A stretch of 64,000 nt of DNA from Tenuibacillus multivorans (lineage in GTDB: Bacteria > Bacillota > Bacilli > Bacillales > Alkalibacillaceae), in assembly GCF_900103915.1 (NCBI RefSeq), contig NZ_FNIG01000001.1, forward strand, positions 248,001 through 312,000. Reading direction: 5' to 3'. Positions 16,887-24,786 of the stretch are shown piece after piece (the stretch's first letter is position 1; each line of letters starts with the position of its first letter). A model generated the notes under the pieces. It was given only the letters and a program-made list of their open reading frames with translations, was not told the origin of the DNA and made no database searches. A program made the position numbers and the translations under genes.

Positions 16887-17822
16887 TTATTCAACCTCTA
16901 TTACAATTTTTCCTTTAGCATGATGGGTCTCACTTAAAGCGTGAGCTTCCTTAATACCTTCTTCTGTTAACGGAAAGCGGTGTCCAATTGTCACTTTAAC
17001 TTTTCCTTCTTCTAGTAGTTTGGCTATTTTGGCTAATTGTTCGCCTTTAGGTTCTAGCCAAATGAAACCGGCTTTAACGTTCTTCTCCTTGGCTTTTTCT
17101 TCATTAGGTGGCGCGGCAATGGAGGTTAGTCGACCACCGTCTTTTAGAACATCGTAGCTTTTTTCTTGAATCTCACCACCAAGAGAATCGAGGACAAAAT
17201 CGTAGTCGTTTAGTTCTTCTTCAAAATTTTGTTGAGTATAGTCAATTACTTCATCTGCTCCAAGCGATTTTAGGAACTCTACATTTTTGCCACTTGCGGT
17301 TGTTGCGACATAAGCTCCGATGTTTTTAGCAAGCTGAATGGCAAATGAACCAACACCTCCTGATCCAGCGTGAATCAAGACTCTATCGCCTTCCTTAACA
17401 TCACCAAAATCGAACAGGCATTGCCAAGCTGTTAAAGCTGTAAGTGGAACAGCTGCTGCTTCATCAAAGCTAATGTTTTCTGGAATTCTAGCAAGTAAAT
17501 GGGCGTCAACGGCTGTATATTCCGCATATGTTCCATGGTTTGTGGTCTCTGGACGAGCAAACACGCGGTCGCCGACTTGATAATCAGTTACATTGTCAGC
17601 GACTTCATCGACTACACCTGCAACATCCCAACCTAAAATGATTGGGAAATCGAATGGAACTCGCTCTTTTAAGTATCCTTCTCGCAGCTTCCAATCGATT
17701 GGATTGATCGATGTTGCATGGACTTTGACGATGACTTGTCCATCATTAGGTGTTGGTTTTTTAACCTCTCTTTCTTTTAACACTTCTTCTCCGCCGTATT
17801 GGTCAATCACTATTGCTTTCAT
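16887..17822 (-). CDS. NADP-dependent quinone oxidoreductase-like (MDR family)
   Basis: The 311-residue enzyme is a zinc-free medium-chain dehydrogenase/reductase of the quinone oxidoreductase branch. The GroES-like N-terminal domain includes TSINPIDWKLREG; the cofactor domain has the HAGSGGVGSFAIQLAK glycine-rich motif at about residue 150. Such enzymes reduce quinones or enones with NADPH. AGAAGGTGAC precedes the ATG. It is a single gene ending near the terminator at 16812-16837; the physiological substrate is unknown. Confidence 0.88.
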   Translation of the reverse strand: MKAIVIDQYGGEEVLKEREVKKPTPNDGQVIVKVHATSINPIDWKLREGYLKERVPFDFPIILGWDVAGVVDEVADNVTDYQVGDRVFARPETTNHGTYAEYTAVDAHLLARIPENISFDEAAAVPLTALTAWQCLFDFGDVKEGDRVLIHAGSGGVGSFAIQLAKNIGAYVATTASGKNVEFLKSLGADEVIDYTQQNFEEELNDYDFVLDSLGGEIQEKSYDVLKDGGRLTSIAAPPNEEKAKEKNVKAGFIWLEPKGEQLAKIAKLLEEGKVKVTIGHRFPLTEEGIKEAHALSETHHAKGKIVIEVE

Positions 17823-17970
17823 ATTGTCACCTTCTTTTTTATTATAGGTTTTAGTATGATATCCATTTGAAAGGTCTATTCAAATGCGATTGTACTAGGC
17901 GGAGTGTTTTCTAATAAAAACATTTGCTCAGATTCGGTAACAATATTAGTAAACTGAGACTGTTCTAGAA

Positions 17971-18456
17971 TTACGAATCCTTTACTGATGAACGTTTCAT
18001 TCGATTCTCTCTTCTGACGCTTGCTGTTTTAAAAATTTTTGATTCTTCCTCTGTTTCTGGATATACTTCCGGAACGGGTTTTGGTTTTCCCTCTTCGTTT
18101 ACAGCTACCATTGTTAAAAAGGATTCCGTTGTCAATGCTCTTCTATCTGTGATCAAATTATGAGCTGTGACCTTTACATACACTTCCATCGAGGTTTTTC
18201 CAGTGTATGTGACAAAGCCCTCTATCGTTAGTGAATCGCCTACTTTAGCTGATGATCGGAAGTCTACAGAATCAATAGATGCAGTCACAACGGCACTATT
18301 AGAGTGCTTCATCGCTGCAAGTGCCGCAATTTCATCAATATAGGCAAGTACTTTTCCGCCAAAAATCGTATCTAAGTGGTTTGTATCTGGTGGTAAGACT
18401 AATCGCGTTTGAATGGTTTTTGAATGTTTGCATGGTAATTTCAATCCGTTTTTCAT
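17971..18456 (-). CDS. Hotdog-fold acyl-CoA thioesterase (YkhA/YciA-like)
   Basis: The 161-residue protein is a single hotdog-fold thioesterase of the cytosolic acyl-CoA hydrolase type. NHLDTIFGGKVLAYIDEIAA contains the catalytic Asp region, and VDFRSSAKVGD is a second family landmark. ATG 18456 follows AAGGGGATC; the longer upstream frame runs into a terminator and is rejected. The gene is unusual in lying directly downstream of a cobalamin riboswitch and its terminator, with no cobalamin gene in between. The 17823-17970 stretch after it holds no convincing gene, only a short open tail in another frame. Confidence 0.85.
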   Translation of the reverse strand: MKNGLKLPCKHSKTIQTRLVLPPDTNHLDTIFGGKVLAYIDEIAALAAMKHSNSAVVTASIDSVDFRSSAKVGDSLTIEGFVTYTGKTSMEVYVKVTAHNLITDRRALTTESFLTMVAVNEEGKPKPVPEVYPETEEESKIFKTASVRRENRMKRSSVKDS

Positions 18457-18507
18457 TTTCTGATCCCCTTTACTTGTAAATAATCTAGCGAAAATTTTTA
18501 GTGCATA

Positions 18508-18537
18508 GAAAAATCCGCCCAAATGAATTGAGCGGAT
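18508..18537 (-). terminator. Terminator of the cobalamin riboswitch
   Basis: On the minus strand ATCCGCTC pairs with GGGCGGAT and is followed by five T. It lies between the aptamer and the thioesterase start, so it is the likely expression platform. Confidence 0.65.
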
Positions 18538-18624
18538 GAAACGACAGCATTAATAAAGCCAAGAGGAATTACCCCCCTTTACGCTACCGATTCATCTCCT
18601 CAATCCCCGAAGGAGTTGAAACAT

Positions 18625-18800
18625 CGAAAGCTAAGATAGGTCTCCTGACTTTTGCTTCTACCTACTTTGAGTCCTTCCCATATAACGTTTCTATATAGTG
18701 GATGATCTCATTTCGTCAGCATTTACAGTTGCGGGGGCAGTTCTGGATTTTCACCAGATTCCCTTTTACGCCTAATGGCATCTTAACTTTTGGCAACTTA
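18625..18800 (-). promoter_or_regulatory. Cobalamin (B12) riboswitch aptamer
   Basis: On the minus strand the hallmark elements occur in order: GATGCC, GGGAATCTGGTGAAAATCC, the B12 box CCCCGCAACTGT, and the 3' element GTCAGGAGACCTATCTT. These match the adenosylcobalamin riboswitch consensus. Next, CTCCT and AGGAG can pair just before a mini-frame ATG AAT CGG TAG, then comes the terminator. The only downstream gene is the thioesterase. B12 would be expected to switch expression off. Upstream to 18889 nothing else is seen. Confidence 0.9.
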
Positions 18801-18889
18801 AAAATGATATTTACTTTTTATATAACGCCATATTTCTAGTTAAAATAGTAAATGACTTTCACGCTTTTAGCAAGCTCATCTACTAGTAT

Positions 18890-20053
18890 TTAATCTTCAA
18901 ATGTTCCTTTAACAACAGCTTGTTTATCCTGAACCATGACTTGTCCTAAAGCCATAACGGTATCAATTTCAAGCGAATCATCTAGTAATACAAGATCGGC
19001 ATCCTGGCCTTCTCTAAGGAAGCCTTTTTGTTTCAATCCTAAAATTGTCGCTGGATTTTTCGTAATCACTTGTAGGGCTTGAGATAATTCAATGCCCTCA
19101 TCCTTAACCGATTCAACAAAGGCTTCGTGAAGTGATTTTATTTTTCCGACTTTTAGTCCCACGAGCTCACCCTTATCGTTAAATTGTGGGAGGCTGCCTT
19201 GTGCATCGGATGTAAAGGTCATTTGTTCAAGTGGAACGCCTTCAACGAGCATACGTTTTAGGGCTTGGCTACTTTTAAGCGTTTGGTCGGTTGATCGGTT
19301 CGGTATCGTGCTGGTCGTAAAATCAATAAAACCACCTTTTTTAGCATACTTCAAGCCATCTTGGAAAAGGTCCTCGTTTCGATTAATATGGGTTGGGTGG
19401 AATTGCTCCACCGGGATATTGGTTTCTTCAGTGACTTGTTCAATGAGTTGCAAGCGATCAGAACCGTGCCCGACGTGAACATTAACGATTCCCTTTTTAC
19501 CAGAAAGCATCCCGCCAATTCGGGCTTGTGATCCGATTTTAGCCAGCTCTTCAGCAGTTGGCTGTGATGATCGGTGGTCAGCTATCGCGATTTCACCCGC
19601 ACCAATAATGACATCAATTAGCATAATATCGTCTTCTAATTTTCCCGTAAGCGTGCGGACAGGGACGTGGTAATTTCCTGTTAAGGCATAGCACGTGATC
19701 CCTTCTTCGCGTAAAGCCTTCGCTTTAGCGACCAGGTTGGTCATCGTCCGAGTGGTTCCGTCCGTTCCAATGACACCAACGACGGTTGTCACACCGCTTG
19801 TGGTCGCATCGGTTAGATTTAACTCAGGTGTACGGGTGTGAAAGCTTCCTTCACCGCCTCCACCTGTAATGTGGACGTGACCGTCGATGAATCCAGGTGT
19901 CACGATTTTTCCATTTGCGTCAATGGTGGGAACCCATTCGGGCATATCAATATGTTCTGATATTTTAGCAATCTTTTGGTCGGCGATTAATAAGTCCTTC
20001 GCACCTAAATATTCTGGTGCATAGGTTTCGGCGTTTTTGATGAGTGTAATCAT
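18890..20053 (-). CDS. iadA: Isoaspartyl dipeptidase (beta-aspartyl peptidase)
   Basis: The 387-residue amidohydrolase aligns by eye along its length with E. coli IadA, which cleaves beta-aspartyl dipeptides from damaged proteins. Metal-binding HVH lies in PGFIDGHVHITGGGGEGSFH at about residue 60; further landmarks are DHRSSQP, NVHVGHG, FHPTHINRN and TSDAQGS with the catalytic Asp, ending VVKGTFED. At the position of the carboxylated lysine of E. coli IadA there seems to be Glu (GAGEIAIADH). GAGGAGG precedes the ATG. It follows the [2Fe-2S] gene by 20 nt and so is probably co-transcribed with the flavoprotein pair, releasing aspartate for further use. Confidence 0.85.
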   Translation of the reverse strand: MITLIKNAETYAPEYLGAKDLLIADQKIAKISEHIDMPEWVPTIDANGKIVTPGFIDGHVHITGGGGEGSFHTRTPELNLTDATTSGVTTVVGVIGTDGTTRTMTNLVAKAKALREEGITCYALTGNYHVPVRTLTGKLEDDIMLIDVIIGAGEIAIADHRSSQPTAEELAKIGSQARIGGMLSGKKGIVNVHVGHGSDRLQLIEQVTEETNIPVEQFHPTHINRNEDLFQDGLKYAKKGGFIDFTTSTIPNRSTDQTLKSSQALKRMLVEGVPLEQMTFTSDAQGSLPQFNDKGELVGLKVGKIKSLHEAFVESVKDEGIELSQALQVITKNPATILGLKQKGFLREGQDADLVLLDDSLEIDTVMALGQVMVQDKQAVVKGTFED

Positions 20054-20073
20054 AGGCGTTCCTCCTCAACAAC

Positions 20074-20370
20074 TTAATACTCCTTCACGAGATCTTTAAT
20101 CGTTTTCCCTTTTGGTAATGGTGATAAAGTTAAATAACCGTCTTCCCCGGGTTCTGCCGTCTTCTGGCAGCTTAGGTCGGGCTTGCCATTAATCAACATC
20201 ATGCAGGTCGTACAAAGCCCAGTACGGCAGGAGTAACGATAGGCGATGCTTGAATCATGATGACGATAGATTTCTTCTAAAACATTTAAAACTGTCATAT
20301 CAGGTCCATAATCCACCTCAAATTGGTCTGTTTGGTCATCGGTACGTTGAATTTTCACATGCAGTTTCAT
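20074..20370 (-). CDS. Short [2Fe-2S] protein, SdhB N-terminal domain-like
   Basis: The 98-residue protein matches only the N-terminal plant-ferredoxin-like half of succinate dehydrogenase/fumarate reductase iron-sulfur subunits. The cluster ligands are in YSCRTGLCTTCMM and the later DLSC, the spacing seen in SdhB. The C-terminal module with the [4Fe-4S] and [3Fe-4S] clusters is absent and the stop is clean. ATG 20370 follows AAAGGAGG; the longer frame lies inside the flavoprotein gene. It starts one base after the flavoprotein stop, so the two subunits are surely translated together. It probably carries electrons to or from that flavoprotein. Confidence 0.85.
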   Translation of the reverse strand: MKLHVKIQRTDDQTDQFEVDYGPDMTVLNVLEEIYRHHDSSIAYRYSCRTGLCTTCMMLINGKPDLSCQKTAEPGEDGYLTLSPLPKGKTIKDLVKEY

Positions 20371-20371
20371 C

Positions 20372-22039
20372 TTATAGACCTCCTTTAACCGGTGCCGTGC
20401 GGATGTTGATTTGATTATCTGAGAAATTGACAAGTGTATGCTGTAGGCTCGATTCTTGCTCGGGATAGTCCGTATTATAATGTGCTCCGCGACTTTCTTT
20501 TCTAGCCGCAGCTGATCCGACAATCGCCTGGGCTGTACGAATCATGTGACCAGCTTCAATATAGTCTAAAACCTCTCTTGAATAGTAGGCTGTATTTGTT
20601 ATTTTAACTTGGTTGAATTGTTTTTGGACTTCTTCAAGCTTGTTCTGTGCCTTTAGAAGGCCATCGTTATTACGAAGCACACCAGCATGTACACCTAGAA
20701 TAGATTGAATGCGTTCCTTTAATTCATATGGTCGATATTCACCTTCAGCTGATGAAAGGATTTGTTTAAATTGTGCCTCAGTTTTTTCTAATACAGATGG
20801 GTCGACTTGCGGTACATCAGCTTCTTCCGCCAATTTAGCACCGTTTAGCCCGGCACGTGCCCCGAAGACAATACATTCGGATAAGGCATTATTTCCTAAA
20901 CGGTTTCCACCGTGTAATCCACCTGACGTCTCACCTGCGACGAACAAACCTGGCACCTCAGATTCCGCCTCTTTATTTATTTTGACGCCACCCATCATAA
21001 AGTGGGCTGCAGGTCCAATTTCAGCACGACCCGTATTTAAATCTACACCACGGTCTCTACAGAGTTTATGCTCGTGTGGGAATTCTTTTTTAACTTGTTC
21101 GATTTCCTCCTGTGCATCGAGTAAAAGTCCGCCGTTTTCCGTTCCGCGTCCTTCTGCAATCTCGGTTGCGATCGCAATCGAGAGTTTATCCCTTGTCGCG
21201 TCTTCTAATGTATTAGGGGCGTATTTTTCCATAAAACGCTCACCAAGGTTATTGTATAGCTTGGAATAGTGATAGAAGCTAATGCAAAAGCCTGCAATAG
21301 AATGTGGTGCGACCATACTAACGGGGTAAAATTGGACTTGCTCCATATCGACTAACGTTGCGCCGGCGCCTAATCCGAGTGAAAATCCGTCACTGGTTGA
21401 TTGTACGGGGTTACTCGTCGTAGGATAGAGTTGCCCAGCTCCACCAGTTGCTAAAATAGTCGCTTTACTTTGAATAAAATAGAGATGATTATCTGTTAGA
21501 TCGAATACAATGGCGCCGACAACCCGTTCAGAGGATTTCACGAGTTCAAGCGTGATAACGTCGCTCCATGTGTGAATGTTTTCGTCTTTAGTCGCTTTTC
21601 GGCGAAGCGCGTGAAGTATGCCAAGTCCGGTTTTACCTTTTTTGGCACTAATAGAACGTGGAAGAGAGTGGCCAGATGTGTGAGAAACGGCAACTTCCTT
21701 GTTCTCATTCTTGTCTAGTTTGAGTCCCCATTCGATTAAATGATTTAGGCTAACATCTATCTCTTCGGCAAGGGTTTGGGTTAACTCTGGATCACTTAAC
21801 CCGCGTCCACTTTCATTAATATCGTTTAAATAGCTGTCGATCCCATCGTCTTCGTGCGACCAGTCTCCTAAGCCGGCGATTTGAACAGCGCCAACAGAGG
21901 AGCCACTTCGTCCGACAGCTCCTTTATCTAAAACTAATACGTTTTTTTGTTGTTGTGCGGCGTAGGCTGCAGCTGAAAGACCTGCTGCGCCGGAACCGAT
22001 GACAAGTACATCTGTATCAATCGTTTTCAATTGCAACAC
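20372..22039 (-). CDS. Fumarate reductase/succinate dehydrogenase-like flavoprotein
   Basis: The 555-residue protein has the FAD dinucleotide-binding motif VLVIGSGAAGLSAAAYA at about residue 10, the ATGGAGQLYPTT loop, the HFMMGGVKINKEAESEVPGL segment and the GETSGGLHGGNRLGNNALSE motif near residue 380, all typical of the SdhA/FrdA/aspartate oxidase family. No membrane anchor gene is adjacent, so the complex with the short [2Fe-2S] protein would be soluble. The start is uncertain: GTG 22039, TTG 22036 and TTG 22030 are all possible behind a weak AGAAAG site. Substrate may be fumarate, succinate, aspartate or a related dicarboxylate, as the surrounding genes suggest. Confidence 0.85.
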   Translation of the reverse strand: MLQLKTIDTDVLVIGSGAAGLSAAAYAAQQQKNVLVLDKGAVGRSGSSVGAVQIAGLGDWSHEDDGIDSYLNDINESGRGLSDPELTQTLAEEIDVSLNHLIEWGLKLDKNENKEVAVSHTSGHSLPRSISAKKGKTGLGILHALRRKATKDENIHTWSDVITLELVKSSERVVGAIVFDLTDNHLYFIQSKATILATGGAGQLYPTTSNPVQSTSDGFSLGLGAGATLVDMEQVQFYPVSMVAPHSIAGFCISFYHYSKLYNNLGERFMEKYAPNTLEDATRDKLSIAIATEIAEGRGTENGGLLLDAQEEIEQVKKEFPHEHKLCRDRGVDLNTGRAEIGPAAHFMMGGVKINKEAESEVPGLFVAGETSGGLHGGNRLGNNALSECIVFGARAGLNGAKLAEEADVPQVDPSVLEKTEAQFKQILSSAEGEYRPYELKERIQSILGVHAGVLRNNDGLLKAQNKLEEVQKQFNQVKITNTAYYSREVLDYIEAGHMIRTAQAIVGSAAARKESRGAHYNTDYPEQESSLQHTLVNFSDNQINIRTAPVKGGL

Positions 22040-22185
22040 ACTTTCTATTCTGTAATGTCTAATTATTTTTCTTTAATGATGTCTGCATTGTATTATACAT
22101 TGACATTCTGCTGGTTAAAAGATTAATTAAGAAAATTAAGCAAGAAAATCTGTGGAACAGAATCACTATTCCACAGTGAATTTTA

Positions 22186-22541
22186 TTAAAATATTTCAAT
22201 AAAAAATTGCCAGAAGAAATAAAAGCTATATCCTAGTACGACTATCCCACTAGCAGCTATTAACCATTGAAGTGTTATTTTATTTAGTAATTTTCTTCCG
22301 ATATGCAATAGGATAGCCAGTATGACGAACCATATTAATGAACCGATTAGTACAGCGATTGAAAATGGAACTGGGTTCTGGTTTGCAGCCATAACAGGTG
22401 TGATTAACCCGATCCACCAAACCACTGTAAATGGATTAAAGGTTGATATCTAGTGCCTTGTTTTATTTCTTCACCATTACTAGGACAGGTTGGAGAAGCA
22501 ACGAATCCTAATAATAAACCGCTAAAAATTGTGCTGATCAT
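22186..22541 (-). pseudogene. LysE-family exporter remnant with internal deletion and frameshift
   Basis: A good start at ATG 22541 (AAGGGGG upstream) opens the LysE-family N-terminus, including FVASPTCPSNGEEIKQGTRY, which then loses frame near 22450. In another frame the C-terminal part resumes with STFNPFTVVWWIGL and continues through two membrane helices to the stop at 22186. About 90-100 residues of the middle of a normal 200-residue LysE protein are missing. The gene sits next to an ArsR-type regulator, the usual neighbour of this exporter group. The 79-residue frame at the 3' end is therefore not an intact gene. Confidence 0.8.
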
Positions 22542-22602
22542 GGTGTATCCCCCTTATCAGTTTTATAATTCTAAAACATTCGAAATAATGGGTTAAAAAA
22601 AT

Positions 22603-22932
22603 TTACTTACCTCCCTTAGCTTGTTGAAAAAATTGAATAAGATCTTCTAAAGTATCAGGTTCGATCCAGCATTCAATCGTTTTTCCCTTTCGTTCCATCC
22701 GAATCAGACCTGATTGACGTAATTCTTTTAAATGATGAGAAATGGTTGATGGAGCAATACCTAACCCTTCTCCTAATTTACCGACACTAGCACGCATTTC
22801 TTTATCTGTGCTAAGTTCTCCCGGGAAACAATTCTTGGCTAGATATAAGAATATTTCAAGACGATGCTCATTAGATAAAGCTTTAAACATTTCACTAAAT
22901 TGTTTTGAATAATCATTTTTATATTTCGACAT
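22603..22932 (-). CDS. ArsR family winged-helix regulator
   Basis: The 109-residue protein is a compact winged helix: FKALSNEHRLEIFLYLAKNC is the first helix of the family and GIAPSTISHHLKELRQSGLI is the recognition helix followed by the wing. A single Cys (Cys32) is present in the N-terminal helix, but no clear ELCVCDL metal motif, so the inducer is unknown. The ribosome site is weak. It lies upstream of the degraded LysE exporter on the same strand, and most likely once regulated it. Confidence 0.85.
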   Translation of the reverse strand: MSKYKNDYSKQFSEMFKALSNEHRLEIFLYLAKNCFPGELSTDKEMRASVGKLGEGLGIAPSTISHHLKELRQSGLIRMERKGKTIECWIEPDTLEDLIQFFQQAKGGK

Positions 22933-23050
22933 ATATCGAATTATAAAGGTTAATATTTATTCAGTCAAATTGCGTAAATTTTGCTAATAACCACTATAAA
23001 ACAATCTAATACCATCATAGTTTAAAGAAAATTGGTCTATCGATTGATGA

Positions 23051-23079
23051 TTGACACTCAATTAGCTATCCCCTAGAAT
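23051..23079 (+). promoter_or_regulatory. SigA-type promoter of the racemase-like operon
   Basis: A perfect TTGACA (23051-23056) and TAGAAT (23074-23079) are separated by 17 bp, about 35 nt before the first gene of the pair. Confidence 0.75.
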
Positions 23080-23113
23080 GAAAAAAGCTTATTAGACGAT
23101 AGGAGTGATGTCA

Positions 23114-23878
23114 TTGAGTCAACAAACAAAAGTAGGTTTCTTATACCCAGGTTTTGCTGCGGAGGATGATTATCCGCGTTTGGGAGAAATGGTTGAACCT
23201 TCAGTTGATGTGAAGTTAATTCATACAGAATTTAATCAAGATGCCCATACAGTAGAGGCGTTAACTGAAATGGGAAGTATTCCGCGAATTTTAGAAGGGA
23301 CGAAACACCTTAAAGGTACAGGCATTCAGTCCGTTTTATGGACATCAACAAGTGCGAGTTTTACGCTTGGGGTCGACGGTGTCAAAGAGCAAATTGCGGC
23401 GCTTGAAGAAGCTTTAAATGTACCAGCTTCTACGACAGCGATGGCTTTTGTACGTGCGGCTAAAACAATCGGGGTAAAACGTGTAGCGATTGCCGCGACA
23501 TACCCTGAAGATATTGCGCTTTTGTTTAAAAAATTTCTAGAAAACTATGGAATTGAAGTCTTGCAGTATTCAAGCCAAGGAATTATTACAGCTGCAGAAG
23601 TTGGAACACTAGAAAAAGAGGAAGTTTTGAATCTAGCAAAAGAAAATGATTTGCCAGAGGCAGATGCATTATTTATCCCAGATACAGCATTGCATTCTGC
23701 TGAATGGATTGATGATATTGAAGCGGTAATTAAAAAGCCTGTCTTAACGGCTAATCAAGTAAGTTTTTGGGAGGCATTGAGGCTCACGGGCCAATTCAAA
23801 CCGCAAAAAGGACTTGGTCAATTGTTTAGACAAGAGGCCCCATTAGAAGGAGGACAAACGGGTGATCATCAGAGCTAA
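23114..23878 (+). CDS. Asp/Glu racemase superfamily protein lacking cysteine
   Basis: The 254-residue protein resembles maleate isomerase and arylmalonate decarboxylase of the Asp/Glu racemase superfamily: VLWTSTSASFTLG near residue 76 and LFIPDTALHS near residue 190 are the places where these enzymes carry their catalytic cysteines. Here both are replaced (Ser/Thr and Asp), and the protein has no cysteine at all, so the standard mechanism is impossible. TTG 23114 is chosen because AGGAG stands eight bases upstream; GTG 23105 and ATG 23108 are too close. It overlaps the next racemase-like gene by 17 nt and may act as its partner or as a binding protein. Confidence 0.8.
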   Translation: MSQQTKVGFLYPGFAAEDDYPRLGEMVEPSVDVKLIHTEFNQDAHTVEALTEMGSIPRILEGTKHLKGTGIQSVLWTSTSASFTLGVDGVKEQIAALEEALNVPASTTAMAFVRAAKTIGVKRVAIAATYPEDIALLFKKFLENYGIEVLQYSSQGIITAAEVGTLEKEEVLNLAKENDLPEADALFIPDTALHSAEWIDDIEAVIKKPVLTANQVSFWEALRLTGQFKPQKGLGQLFRQEAPLEGGQTGDHQS

Positions 23879-24596
23879 TAAAGGCCAAGTCAGTTATGGT
23901 GAGTCGATTGGAATTATGATGTTAGATACGTTTACCCCATTCATTCCAGGTGATGTGGGTAATGCGACCACTTATTCTTTCCCAGTCCGTTATCAAAGAG
24001 TAGAAGGACTTACATTTAATAGACTATTGTCAAAAGATCCTGCCGTAATAGATTCAATGCTTGATGCTGGACATAATTTAGTAAAAGAAGGTGTCCGGGC
24101 TATAACCGGAGATTGTGGCTATATGGGGATGTTTCAAAGAGAAATTGCTCAAGAGTTAAACGTTCCGGTATTTATGTCCAGTTTACTCCAGCTACCATTT
24201 ATGTCGTCCATGATCGGTAAAGATGAAAAAATCGGTATTATTTGCAGTCATTCTAATCATTTTAATGAAGATTTAATCGATATGTTAGGGATTGATATAG
24301 ATCTATCCCGACTTCGTGTGAGAGGTTTAGAGGATCGTGAAAACTTTGTCAAAGCTGCCCATGATGAAATCGGTGTTCTAGACCCAGAAGTGATTGAAGG
24401 TGAAGTAGTTTCTGCTGCTTCAGAACTGGTTCAAGAACATCCAGATGTCAAGGTGTTTCTACTAGAGTGTAGTAGCCTTCCACCATATTCAGCAGCTGTT
24501 CAAGAAGCGACACGATTACCGGTATTTGATTATATTACGATGATTAATTATGTGCATAGCACCGTGGTTCAAAAGCGTTATCACGGATTTATGTAA
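23862..24596 (+). CDS. Asp/Glu racemase superfamily enzyme
   Basis: The 244-residue protein keeps both expected cysteines of the superfamily: Cys85 in ITGDCGYMG and Cys203 in LLECSSLPPYS. This arrangement supports a two-base racemase or isomerase reaction on an amino or carboxylic acid. The GTG start follows AGGAGG by eight bases and lies within the end of the preceding gene, so expression is coupled. The surrounding dicarboxylate sensor and transporter genes suggest a substrate such as aspartate or a dicarboxylate, but the specific reaction is unknown. A terminator follows directly. Confidence 0.82.
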   Translation: MIIRANKGQVSYGESIGIMMLDTFTPFIPGDVGNATTYSFPVRYQRVEGLTFNRLLSKDPAVIDSMLDAGHNLVKEGVRAITGDCGYMGMFQREIAQELNVPVFMSSLLQLPFMSSMIGKDEKIGIICSHSNHFNEDLIDMLGIDIDLSRLRVRGLEDRENFVKAAHDEIGVLDPEVIEGEVVSAASELVQEHPDVKVFLLECSSLPPYSAAVQEATRLPVFDYITMINYVHSTVVQKRYHGFM

Positions 24597-24603
24597 ACCA
24601 AAG

Positions 24604-24626
24604 CTCCAGTTACGGCTGGAGTTTTT
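24604..24626 (+). terminator. Rho-independent terminator
   Basis: A CTCCAG/CTGGAG stem with a six-base loop is followed by TTTTTATTTT directly after the racemase-like pair. Confidence 0.85.
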
Positions 24627-24647
24627 ATTTTACCCTTAAAAAGTTAA

Positions 24648-24714
24648 TTAACACAGTCAGAATAATACGCTATGATAATGTCCCCGATTAGACGTTGTTA
24701 ATTGGGGATTTTTT
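24648..24714 (+). promoter_or_regulatory. Promoter with a terminator-like hairpin at its start site
   Basis: TTAACA (24648-24653) and TATGAT (24671-24676) are 17 bp apart. The predicted start, about 24683, lies in a hairpin (TCCCCgATTA / TAATtGGGGA, 24681-24708) followed by six T. The transcript for the sensor kinase would thus begin inside this hairpin, which may protect the 5' end or act as a very early attenuator. Confidence 0.5.
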
Positions 24715-24786
24715 AATACTTAGTTGTACATATGGCATGTTATGATGGACAATAGAATTATCATAACAAAGGAACAGAGGTCTAAC

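Noticed and set aside
17823-17970. Open tail of about 50 codons after the thioesterase (ends near 17880, minus strand)
   Set aside because: The peptide looks protein-like (GFVILEQSQF and on), but there is no start codon or ribosome site; kept only as a possible remnant.
20709-21269. 186-codon frame opposite the flavoprotein gene
   Set aside because: Antisense shadow of a conserved flavoprotein; low-complexity Ser/Pro/Cys composition and no ribosome site.
2264-24622. Similar hairpins with AGCTCCAG arms at 2268 and 24602 as a dispersed repeat
   Set aside because: The shared part is short and both sit at gene ends as ordinary terminators; no wider similarity is seen.
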